Source of the DNA: a bacterium
GTDB lineage: Bacteria; Auribacterota; Auribacteria; Auribacterales; Auribacteraceae
Assembly (NCBI GenBank): GCA_024233545.1
Contig: JACKPL010000003.1
Coordinates: 124,001-188,000 of the forward strand
DNA length: 64,000 nt
Direction of reading: 5' to 3'
The position numbers were made by a program, and so were the translations under genes. Below, in pieces: positions 17,429 through 26,700 of this stretch. The notes under the pieces are model-generated. The model searched no databases. It was not told the DNA's origin and worked only from the letters and a program-made list of their open reading frames with translations. Position 1 is the stretch's first letter. Each line of letters begins with the position of its first letter.

Positions 17429-20400
17429 ATGAAAAACAGCAGAAGAAAACTAATTGATGCCGCGTATTTTTTTGTCATCTTTTTGAACGTAATTACGGGC
17501 AATGCATTTTCAGCTTCTCATCCCAAAGATATTATCGACGGCATAGCCCAGACATTACCGGGCGGCAAGATAAAAGATTCGTATATCGGCGATGGAACTA
17601 TGCTGGTTATTCATATCAACGATCTCCACGGAAACCCAAGCGTACAAAGGAATATTGCTCAAATCATTCAGCATATTGCGCAGTATTGCGAGCAGAGCAC
17701 TGTATTTGTCGAAGGATATTGGGGAGAATATGATACTTCCGCGGTAAAGAATCATCCCGCGTCACAGGGAATTAAAAATGCAGTTATAGAATATTTTATG
17801 AATAATGGTTTTATTACTGGAACTGAATATTATTCATTTGTCAATACTCCGTCGTATCCTCTGTTCGGTATAGAAGATAAAACAATATATGATGCCAATA
17901 CGAATGCATTTTCTGATGTCATGGCTAATAATACATCGGTGCAAAATTATTTAATGCGGATAGACGAATCGATGGCATCGCTAAGGGAACAGTATTTTAG
18001 CCCTGAGCTTCAGGAATTTTACAATGAGTACGATCTTTTTTTTAATAAGAGGGCTATCGATTTCGAAGAGTTTTTAGAGTATATAGAGCCGTATCTCGCG
18101 TCGAACAAAGTTGCTTATGATTCTCTTGCCAACTTAAAAAAATTTATGGTGCTTGTTACAATGCAGAAAGAGTTTTCTCCTGCATCATTTAAAAAAGAGT
18201 TGCCGGGTTTTGTTGTCCAATTAAAAAACTATAATACTCCCGAGTCGAAAAACATGATTTCAACAATCATGCAATATATGGCAGGAAAGGCAAGCGAAGA
18301 AAAATTCTTAATAGGAGCCTCCGATTTTTTTGAATCGAATCAGCTCGATCTCGAACAATTCCCGCAGATCACGCTTCGCCGCTCGATTTTGAAACTGGCA
18401 AGAGAATGTGACTTGACTCAATTACTGCAGGAATTTCAAGCCGTCAGCCACGATATTATTGAAATACTTGCCGTATCTCCTGAAGAAAAGACGATATGCC
18501 ATGCTTCCGATTATAGAGAATTACTGGGACGGCTGGTTTCTTTGCAAATTACCGCATATGAGATTGAACAGTATTATGCCTACGCTCACCAATTTTCGAT
18601 TGAATCTTATGCACAACTTTTTGCTTCGTTGAGCGGCGGTTTGTTCCCTGTTCCTTCTGCTGACAGCATAGCATGTGTAAAGCGGGCAGAAGAATTTTAC
18701 GCCTATTCTTTACAACGCAATGAAATACTTTTATCGAAAACCCTCGAGGAAGCAAATGCCCAAGGCATAACGTCCTGCATACAAGTTACCGGAGGTTTTC
18801 ATACTGAATCTATTCTCGAAGAATTGAAGGGGCAGGGCGTTTCATACATTTCAATTATACCGTTTACGGATTATGTCGACACAGGGAACCACTATACCGA
18901 GGTTATGTCAGGGTACACATCGTATCTTGAAAGAGCGTTAGGCATGAACAATTTTCAACGGGCATATCTTGCTCCGGAACTTCGCGGAGTACGTTTGATT
19001 GTGCAGGCGCTCAACCGTCTTGAAGGCGTAAATGTGTCCGAACAGTTCGGGCGGTCGGTTTACAATTTGATGCAGACACTCAGTTCGCTCAATTTTGAGA
19101 TAGGCGGAACAATACTCGATTTATTCAAAAGTTCTACTCCCTTGTCATCAAAACTCATCGATGATTTCCTTGCAGGAAAAATAACAGAAAAAGAGACCGA
19201 TAAAGTCTTGGAAATAGTTCTTGCGTCTGCGCCGTCTCCGTACTTTGATGGAAGGTATTTAAGAAAATTGCGCGATAATGAGTACTTGTCGATATCAGAC
19301 GAAGCCATAACGGAGTTTGAAGGCATAATCACCCAGTTGCGGAAAATAGATACTGCTAACCGCAAAGCGCTTGTGGAGGCAATCCAAACCGAAATGGCGG
19401 GGCTGAAAACCATCGAGCCTAATCCCGTGGTTCGCACATATGATTCTGTATCTGAAGTAGTTAATAAGCTGGAAGGGAAAAGCGTCGTGTATATTTCACC
19501 CGAAATGAAACTCATCGGCGGTACCCGTTCGTGGATGGCAGGCGGATTAGGCGTTCTTGCCGGCGAATATGTGGAAGGGTTAGCCGATATGGGCGTTACT
19601 ACTTACGGTGTTACGCTTTATAATACGCATTCGATCCTTCAGATGCTCTCACCCGATAACCAGCAGTTAATATCCGAAGTTCCGATAGATTATACCAAAC
19701 TGCCGGTGTACGATACTGATATTGTCGTTGAACAGAATGCCATGGGCGAACCGCTTCGGGTGCGCGTATGGGAAGTGCGCGCCGGCGAAGCACGTATCTT
19801 TGCGCTTCAAGACCTCACATCCGATACAACCGAAATGCTCTACGGAGGGCGGAAAGAAACAAAACCGCTTCGCGAACGGCAGAATCAACTGCTGGGCAGG
19901 GCAGGCATAAAAGCGATAGAGGAACTGTATGCAAACGGTATTATAGATCATAAACCGGGTATTGTTCATCTTAATGAAGCAAACTGTTATTGCGCTCTTG
20001 ACGAGATTGAAAAAAAGCGTTTGCTTCCCGATGAAGACGCGCTCAATTTGTGGCAGGATGTCGGTAGAGCTTTTACAACGCATACACCGGTGCCTGCAGG
20101 GCTTCCTATGGTTTACAGTGATGATTACCAAACCAGCAATATAGTGCATCTCGCATGGTTGACCGGCATGGACCCTGTCACCTTAATGATGTTCTATGTG
20201 CAGTATCCCGGCGGCAAAGCGTGGAGCGACCTTGATGCCGGTGTGCGCGAACGGCTTATCAATCATTTGGATGCATATGCACAGAATAACAATTCGGAAG
20301 ATATCGATAGGTTTATCGCAGAGTTTCGCGATGTTATTCAATCAAATAATATTGTGTTGAGCCTTACCGAAGGAGCGGCGGCGCAGGCAGACGGTTCAAC

Positions 20401-22339
20401 ATCGGTAAGCCTTCGGCATGAGCAAGTGACAAATGAAGAGATAATTAGGCATTCGCGCAATTCTCCATCGAGGCATGGAGGAGAAAATCAGGCAACAGTC
20501 GGTGTTACAAACGGTGTCATTGCACATGACTGGCAACCGGTGGAATTCCAAGGAGTATCGCCTGAGAAAATTCCCGATCAAACAATTCTCGACGTGAAAC
20601 GGCGTGAAAAAGAGGAGTTGATCGATTTGGCAAATAAACGCACCGGCCAGAACCTGTCGGCAGACCATCTGACCATTGCTGTTATGCGCCGGATAAACAC
20701 CTATAAACGTACCGATTTAATCGTAAAAGAAATCGATGAGTTGGCTAAAGAACTTGGAGACAGGGAAATAAACATTATCTTTTCCGGTATGCCTCATGAG
20801 CAGGACAAACCGGCTCTTGCGCTGTTTCAGAATATTCAGAAAGCGATTCAGCGGAATCATCCGAATATTCATATTGCGTTTGTCAATCAATACGATATCA
20901 GTGTCGCAAAACATGGCGTGCGCGGCGCCGATATCTGGCTGATGCAGCCGGTAGAAAAGAAAGAAGCGTCTTCAACCAGCCATCAAAAAGCATTGCTCGC
21001 AGGTACATTGGTGGTTAGTTCGTATGACGGCGCCATGATTGAAAATGTCGTCGATTTTGAAGTAGACCGAAAGAATGGGAACGGTGCATTTATCACGCCG
21101 ATAATTTTTCATCGGACAGTTGCCAAGGATGCGATGAACTTTATCCAGTCGGATACCGTGACGGATAATTTTCACCATGCTCCGCGCATATGGCTTCAAG
21201 ATGAAGGCGAGGTTCGTCCGGTTGCCGTTATTGATAAAGGCGACCATTACGTTATTATTGATGCGATGGAACCCGACCTTTCGCCACAGCGGTTGAAACA
21301 ACTGCGTGACTCTTTACCGGCTTACATTCAGCATTCGAGCTTGGATTTTGCCAACCTCGTTAAAGAAGACGGTACAGTAGATTCCGATTCCTTTCACACT
21401 CTCATGTATGACAGTCTTGCTCCGTTCAGTACGGGTGAACTGCATCATTTATATGATTTCAATCCGACAACGTGGTCGGGAAGTTTATACCATAAGTTAG
21501 GCAGTCTCGCGCGGTTATATTATGATGCTCAGGCTGGGCAACCGGAATCCCGCGCTCAATGGGTTGATATGATGCGCAATTCACTGCGAAGAGTATATGA
21601 AGTCGATATACACCGAATGGCGGCGGAATACCTGCGCGATATTTACAGCCATATTTTAAACTCAGACAGGGATATGCTCCAGCTTTACGGTGATGAAAAA
21701 CTTCTGCGTATTGCTCGGAAATGGCGCACCGATTTTGATCAGGCAAAAGACCAGGAATATGACCTTGCATTGGCGGGGAGATTGGCATGGGGATATTTAG
21801 GCGGAGATATCGGAACCTCAGTTCTTGGACTTAAAACATCAGCCGCCGCTCTTGAAGGTCTACATGAAGCCGGCACACCGCTAACAGTCGATGCCGATAT
21901 TCATTTCGGATGGGTTGTTGTTCCAGAGGATTTCGATATAGAACTCTATTACGGCACTGATGGAAAATTCACTCAAAGGGTACCCATGGAACTGGTTAAA
22001 GCAACGGATTCCATTGAGAAAAATTTTCGGTTTAGAGCTCAAGTGATTCCTTTTCAAAGCGGCGGGCTTGAGTTTAAAGTTGCCATCAAACCGAAAAACA
22101 GCCGGTTGATTAACTTTATTCAATTTGCCCGTGATAACAGGGAAAATAACCAATTGGATGCACAACTGAAATCACAAATAAGTGCCGTCAATGAAATTGT
22201 CGACCAATCGCTCGATGAGGGTTATCGGAAATGGTCTGTCGCGAGGGTTGCTGTTAATGTCATTCCGCCGGTTGTTCCGATTCGGATTAGCGATGGAATC
22301 GACCCGCGTCAACGGCGTGTTTTAGAATTAAGTTTATAA
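17429..22339 (+). CDS. giant exported protein: ChaN/TIKI-like domain fused to alpha-glucan phosphorylase-like enzyme
   Basis: 1636 residues with a signal peptide (AYFFVIFLNVITGNAFSA). Residues ~60-470 are the shared N-terminal domain (LVIHINDLHGNPSVQ, FVEGYWGE, GFITGTEYYSF, TGGFHTESILEEL). From residue ~685 the chain follows the short bacterial glycogen phosphorylase family (GT35, Thermotoga type): YISPEMKLIGGTRSW, GGLGVLAGEYVEGLADMG, HLNEANCYCALDEIE, TTHTPVPAG, GVTNGV, RRINTYKRTDLI, and EASSTSHQKALLAGTL around residue 1180. That last motif contains the Lys that carries pyridoxal phosphate in phosphorylases. Residues ~1455-1600 match the family's C-terminal beta domain. The protein could degrade an extracellular or periplasmic alpha-glucan, but phosphorolysis outside the cytoplasm is unusual, so a binding role is possible. 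ATG at 17429 is the only start that keeps the signal peptide. Confidence 0.85.
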   Translation: MKNSRRKLIDAAYFFVIFLNVITGNAFSASHPKDIIDGIAQTLPGGKIKDSYIGDGTMLVIHINDLHGNPSVQRNIAQIIQHIAQYCEQSTVFVEGYWGEYDTSAVKNHPASQGIKNAVIEYFMNNGFITGTEYYSFVNTPSYPLFGIEDKTIYDANTNAFSDVMANNTSVQNYLMRIDESMASLREQYFSPELQEFYNEYDLFFNKRAIDFEEFLEYIEPYLASNKVAYDSLANLKKFMVLVTMQKEFSPASFKKELPGFVVQLKNYNTPESKNMISTIMQYMAGKASEEKFLIGASDFFESNQLDLEQFPQITLRRSILKLARECDLTQLLQEFQAVSHDIIEILAVSPEEKTICHASDYRELLGRLVSLQITAYEIEQYYAYAHQFSIESYAQLFASLSGGLFPVPSADSIACVKRAEEFYAYSLQRNEILLSKTLEEANAQGITSCIQVTGGFHTESILEELKGQGVSYISIIPFTDYVDTGNHYTEVMSGYTSYLERALGMNNFQRAYLAPELRGVRLIVQALNRLEGVNVSEQFGRSVYNLMQTLSSLNFEIGGTILDLFKSSTPLSSKLIDDFLAGKITEKETDKVLEIVLASAPSPYFDGRYLRKLRDNEYLSISDEAITEFEGIITQLRKIDTANRKALVEAIQTEMAGLKTIEPNPVVRTYDSVSEVVNKLEGKSVVYISPEMKLIGGTRSWMAGGLGVLAGEYVEGLADMGVTTYGVTLYNTHSILQMLSPDNQQLISEVPIDYTKLPVYDTDIVVEQNAMGEPLRVRVWEVRAGEARIFALQDLTSDTTEMLYGGRKETKPLRERQNQLLGRAGIKAIEELYANGIIDHKPGIVHLNEANCYCALDEIEKKRLLPDEDALNLWQDVGRAFTTHTPVPAGLPMVYSDDYQTSNIVHLAWLTGMDPVTLMMFYVQYPGGKAWSDLDAGVRERLINHLDAYAQNNNSEDIDRFIAEFRDVIQSNNIVLSLTEGAAAQADGSTSVSLRHEQVTNEEIIRHSRNSPSRHGGENQATVGVTNGVIAHDWQPVEFQGVSPEKIPDQTILDVKRREKEELIDLANKRTGQNLSADHLTIAVMRRINTYKRTDLIVKEIDELAKELGDREINIIFSGMPHEQDKPALALFQNIQKAIQRNHPNIHIAFVNQYDISVAKHGVRGADIWLMQPVEKKEASSTSHQKALLAGTLVVSSYDGAMIENVVDFEVDRKNGNGAFITPIIFHRTVAKDAMNFIQSDTVTDNFHHAPRIWLQDEGEVRPVAVIDKGDHYVIIDAMEPDLSPQRLKQLRDSLPAYIQHSSLDFANLVKEDGTVDSDSFHTLMYDSLAPFSTGELHHLYDFNPTTWSGSLYHKLGSLARLYYDAQAGQPESRAQWVDMMRNSLRRVYEVDIHRMAAEYLRDIYSHILNSDRDMLQLYGDEKLLRIARKWRTDFDQAKDQEYDLALAGRLAWGYLGGDIGTSVLGLKTSAAALEGLHEAGTPLTVDADIHFGWVVVPEDFDIELYYGTDGKFTQRVPMELVKATDSIEKNFRFRAQVIPFQSGGLEFKVAIKPKNSRLINFIQFARDNRENNQLDAQLKSQISAVNEIVDQSLDEGYRKWSVARVAVNVIPPVVPIRISDGIDPRQRRVLELSL

Positions 22340-22373
22340 TGGTATACGGTTAATTTACCGTATTAAAGTTTTT

Positions 22374-22408
22374 ACGGCCTGATAAGTATTTCTTATTAGG
22401 CCGTTTTT
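22374..22408 (+). terminator. Rho-independent terminator
   Basis: A 13-bp stem, ACGGCCTGATAAG-TATTT-CTTATTAGGCCGT with one G-T pair, followed directly by TTTTTATT. It ends the phosphorylase-type giant gene 35 bp after its stop codon. Confidence 0.9.
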
Positions 22409-22498
22409 ATTAGCGTGTCAAATTGTCCGTTTTACGGTTATTTTGAACCTGACTGGATAAAATGAACCGCCTATTTTCGCACAATGTGCCTCCATTTT

Positions 22499-22527
22499 TT
22501 GATTTATTGATAAAAATATGTTATGAT
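22499..22527 (+). promoter_or_regulatory. sigma70-type promoter for the PEP-CTERM gene
   Basis: TTGATT at 22499-22504, 17-bp spacer, TATGAT at 22522-22527, 38 bp before the start codon at 22566. This is the best-matching promoter in the window. Confidence 0.55.
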
Positions 22528-22565
22528 GTAGTAATGTATGTTCTTTTCCAATAGGAGGTTATGGC

Positions 22566-23309
22566 ATGAAACGATGTAAGGTTTGTCTTATGGTGCTGTG
22601 CATTCTGGCATATGGCGGCTCGGCATCCGCTTTTTTTCAGGAAGACTTTGAAAGCTATTCGAGCGGAGATGTGTATGGGCAGGTTAATGGAATCCAGTCT
22701 CTTTTCAGTATGCCGATTCCGATTGTTGGGGGCGAAATAGTTGAGCACAATGGGAATCATTTAGTAAAACTTCAGGCGTCGTCACCGGAACTTTCGGTTG
22801 ATTTGGGTATTCCTGTTGATATAGCGAATAATACTCTTACCACTATCACATTTGATTTCTTTTTTTCGTATATTCAGAATACACAAACGATTCTTACTAT
22901 GCCGACGGTTTTAAGCGGAGAATTTTTCCTGATCGAGTCCGATAATGGGTCTGACGCATTAGTAAATAGTCTTTTTACGTTTAATTTTAATTACAACGGG
23001 TTGCAAAACGGATTGATAGATGTTGTCGATATTGCACTTGCCGGAAACGAACCGTTTTCGTTGTCGAATCTAGCTAAATATGTGGCAAATCTTTCTCAAC
23101 AGCAGTCCGATTTGCTGAAAAATTACGATTCTGTTTTTCTTATTCTGACTGCGCTCTATCCCGACCCATTTGATGAGTATGATGCGGCAGGATATTTTGA
23201 CAATATTCAGTTTCTTCAAATAGATGCGATTGTTCCGGAACCCTGCACCATGTTATTGCTGATATCTGCAATGGCGGCGCTGAGAAAGCGGTTGTCAAAA
23301 ATAGAATAA
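22566..23309 (+). CDS. exported PEP-CTERM sorting-domain protein
   Basis: 247 residues. An N-terminal signal peptide (VCLMVLCILAYGGSASA) leads into FFQEDFESYSSGDVYG, a beta-sandwich opening common in secreted proteins that start with an FxEDFE motif. The C-terminus ends with VPEPCTMLLLISAMAALRKR, i.e. the PEP motif, a hydrophobic helix and a basic tail. In the PEP-CTERM/exosortase system this tripartite tail is cut and the protein is fixed at the cell surface or released in association with exopolysaccharide. No exosortase gene lies in the window. The middle is Asn/Asp-rich with no catalytic motif. An AGGAGG ribosome-binding site sits seven bases before ATG. Confidence 0.85.
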   Translation: MKRCKVCLMVLCILAYGGSASAFFQEDFESYSSGDVYGQVNGIQSLFSMPIPIVGGEIVEHNGNHLVKLQASSPELSVDLGIPVDIANNTLTTITFDFFFSYIQNTQTILTMPTVLSGEFFLIESDNGSDALVNSLFTFNFNYNGLQNGLIDVVDIALAGNEPFSLSNLAKYVANLSQQQSDLLKNYDSVFLILTALYPDPFDEYDAAGYFDNIQFLQIDAIVPEPCTMLLLISAMAALRKRLSKIE

Positions 23310-23416
23310 GTACGTTTTGAAGAACCAGAATTTCAAACGAGTTATTTTAAATTGAAAGCCGTTTAACGGGAAATTTTCTGTAAAGTTGAGAATCTGAATG
23401 TGGTTTTAAGAAGAAG

Positions 23417-23503
23417 TGGTGCCGGAGGCCGGACTCGAACCGGCACGAGGTTGCCCTCGGAGGATTTTGAGTCCTCTGCGTCTACCAATTTCACCACTCC
23501 GGC
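23417..23503 (-). tRNA. tRNA-Leu (CAA)
   Basis: The reverse complement folds as an 87-nt tRNA with a 7-bp acceptor stem (GCCGGAG with CTCCGGC), an encoded CCA end, a long class II variable arm (CCGAGGGCAACCTCG region) and a GTTCGAGTC T-loop. The anticodon stem GAGGA/TCCTC closes the loop CTCAAAA, giving anticodon CAA, which reads UUG leucine codons. It stands on the strand opposite to its protein-coding neighbours. Confidence 0.95.
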
Positions 23504-23540
23504 GATGCAGACGTTTGTACGATAAAACCTTGTTTAATGT

Positions 23541-23559
23541 CAAGAAATTTTCTTTAACA
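23541..23559 (+). repeat. 19-nt palindrome-cored repeat, left of glutamine-synthetase-repeat gene
   Basis: CAAGAAATTTTCTTTAACA with the dyad AAGAAA/TTTCTT. A copy with one difference lies at 32171-32189, beyond the other end of the same giant gene. Function unknown. Confidence 0.5.
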
Positions 23560-23713
23560 TTTCATGATTCATACATCTTTTTTTCTCCAAAGTACGTAAA
23601 CTGTGTGCGCAGTTTTTTTACTGGCAATATGGAATTTTCCGAAAGTACAAAATTTTGAGGTTTGGGCTGTTTCTGCTGAGATGAAATTGATGAAAAGGCA
23701 TAGCCATTTATAG

Positions 23714-23719
23714 TATAAT
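23714..23719 (+). promoter_or_regulatory. -10 box candidate for the glutamine-synthetase-repeat gene
   Basis: TATAAT 57 bp before the start codon. A TTGATG hexamer at 23687-23692 is 21 bp away, which is too far for a standard promoter, so the assignment is tentative. Confidence 0.35.
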
Positions 23720-23775
23720 AATAGAATTAAAATCAATGCAGAATAATCAAAATCAGGGAGTAAAAGGAGGTCGGT

Positions 23776-26700
23776 ATGTTGCGGTATTTCCCAACGGCTG
23801 TTCTGTGGATATGGATAATTGCTTTATTCGGTAATCCGGTATGGAGTACTATTCATGATACACAGGATACTATTGTTATTCCATTGACGTGCGGTTCTGT
23901 TGTCCAGTCGTATCAGGGAACTTCCGAGCAAGAGGTTATACTGATACAAGACGCGCATTGTGAGTATGGCGTACAGTCGAACATTGCCAAGATACTTGGT
24001 ATCCTTCATGAAAAGCACAATCTTACCTTTATCGCTTCGGAAGGTGTGGCGGATAAGGCTGATGTACAGGCATATCAGTCTTTTCCGGTAAAAACAGTTC
24101 GCGAATATGTAAGTAATTTATTTATGAAAAGAGGGCTTATTTCTGGTGCTGAATATTACGCAATAGCCAGCGATAAACCTCTTATCCTTTGGGGTGCCGA
24201 CGATCCCGCATTGTATCGGGAAAACCTCACCGCGTATACTGGTTTTTTATCTATGCAAGATCAAGCCGCGCCCCTGCTCGATTCTCTAACGGCGTCGTTT
24301 GCAATGATTGGCGGCAATCTCTATACGGCGGAATTCAATGTATTTCAAGCCGAGGCGGAACGATATGCATCGGATACTTCTGCGGAATCGTTCCATGCAT
24401 ATATTGAATTGCTTGGCCGTTATGCTGAGGATTTGAATATCGATATATCTGAAATGAGCAATTTTGAGCGATACCTCACTTTTTTTCAGGTGGAAAAAAC
24501 GATCGATTTCACTCAAGTTGATGCCCAGTTCGGAAAATTGTATGCAACGTTGTATGAAGCGTTGAACGATCAAGAACGGGACATACTGAGAAAAAAAGAT
24601 TTGTATGTTAAAATCAACCTCATTCCTCAACATGAATTTCACACCTATGTAGGCAGTTTGGCGGCAGGCCGTCCCGATATTTCTTTAGATAGTTACCCTG
24701 AACTCAAAAGATATTTTGATAACCTGAACCTTTTGGCTTCAGTCAATTCAGCAGGTGTGATGCGTGAATGTGCACGGATAGAAACGCAGGTTTCAAACGT
24801 TTTATGTATTACCCCTGCACAGAAAGAATGTTACCGGTTTTCTCAGGCGGTAGCGATTCTGAGGCGCTTTTCCGGTTTACAGCTTACGCGCGACGATAGC
24901 GTTTTTTGCCAGTCGCACCCTGAGTGTTTTGACGGTATTTCTTTGGGAGAATTTGTCAATGCTCATTCGACGATTGTAAAGATATCTCCGGAAGAGATGC
25001 AGATTCTGGCACACTATTTTGATTTTTTTACTGCATTCTACTCATCGGCAGAAAAGCGAGATGTAATTCTTGTTGACAATTTTTTGTCGGCTATGAGGCT
25101 CAATAAGGTAAGCCGAGGAGTTTTAATTGCGGGCGGGTATCATGCTGAAGGTATAGCTCAGGCACTTCGGGAACGAGAAATTGGGTATACGATGATTATG
25201 CCGGCGGTTCCGGAGTTTTCTGAAGAGTCTCCGTATCTAGGCCTTTTAACCGGGGAAACTTCATTTCAGCCGCTTATATCACAATTGAGCGGCAACACGC
25301 TGGCTCTTGCATCGTGGCTTGCCGAAACACCGATGGTAAATCCTGAAAGGAAACAGCAGTTAGGGCGTATTTTGCAGTCATACTTTATCGGAAATGCTGT
25401 CAAGGAGTTATCGTATGCGGATGCCGAGTTTTTTAAGGAAGGCATGGAGGGCGCTCTTTCTAAAGCGCAAGAATTGATTGGTGCATGGGGTATTGCTCAT
25501 GCGCCGTCAATTGCTGTTTCCGAAATAAAAAAAGTCGGAACGGTTTTATTTGTGGTGATGACAATCGATAATGTACCGATAGTATTTACCTATTATAACG
25601 CGTTAGATTTCAATGCAAACCTCATTTTGCCTGCCACTCGCCGGCCGTTAGACACAACCCTCGATGAAGAGGTAATACAGGAAATTCATACCTATGAAAC
25701 ATACCAAACACTGCTAAAAAATGTCCCCTACATATCAGAGGAATTGCCCGAAAATGTACCGGTACTAAGCATTCGGCTGGATACAACCGGCAGGTATAAT
25801 GTGCGTCTTAGCTACTCGGAAATAGGGCGGTTAGCGGGCAAGCAACCGGTAGTGAATATGGTTCGGGATATTGTCCGTTCAATACCGAATAGGGAAGTTA
25901 AAGCCCGTCTAACGCAACTGTCAGAAGAAGGGCACGAAAGGAAATTTTTGACGGAATTTTTTGAATATTACGGTAAAACCATTGCATCAATGGCGGAACT
26001 TCTTTTCAGCAAATATGAAGGGATTGACGACCGGCTATGGATTCAACTCGGTTTAAATGGCGCTCAATTGAGTTCCATTGATGTTACCGCTCATAAAATT
26101 ATGCTCGATATCAATGCGTTGAGAAGTATTGGAATGTTGTTTGCACAGATTGAACATGGTTTTCTATTTAATGTATATGAACCGCATGTAACTCGGGCAT
26201 TGCGCACATTGGAAATGAGCGACGAAGAAATCGAGCGGTACAAATTTGCAGTAAGCGAATTTTTTGTGACGCTGAAACTGCTGGAACGATACCAGAGCTA
26301 TGGGCTCGACCGTGCTTTAGGCGATCAGACTTATCGTACTATGTTGTCATTAGTCGGTACACCATATGTCACTTATAATGAAATTCTGCTTGCAGAGAGT
26401 ACCGACGAAGACCGTTTTCTGCGTGCCATCGAGCTGATTAAAGAACGGTATCCGGCACATAAGGATATTATTGCGGTATTAGAAAGTGAAAATCAATATT
26501 TATTGCGTGACATTCAGTTCAAACTGCACCAGTCCCTTGAAGAAGAAAGAGGCGAATTCGAGTTTGTGGAAAGGCATCTGCCTGATGTTTTGGATATACC
26601 GCGTCCTGAAACAATAGATCATGCGGCAGAACTGCTTAAGAAACACAATGTCGAATTCCTTGAGATCAAATTTCTCGATCCTAAAGGGGGAATACGAGGA

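Noticed and set aside
22566..23309. Hydrophobic C-terminus as a simple membrane anchor
   Set aside because: The VPEP motif, short helix and basic tail fit PEP-CTERM sorting better.
23416..23658. 80-codon plus-strand open frame
   Set aside because: It runs across the complement of tRNA-Leu; its protein-like text is the tRNA read in the wrong strand.
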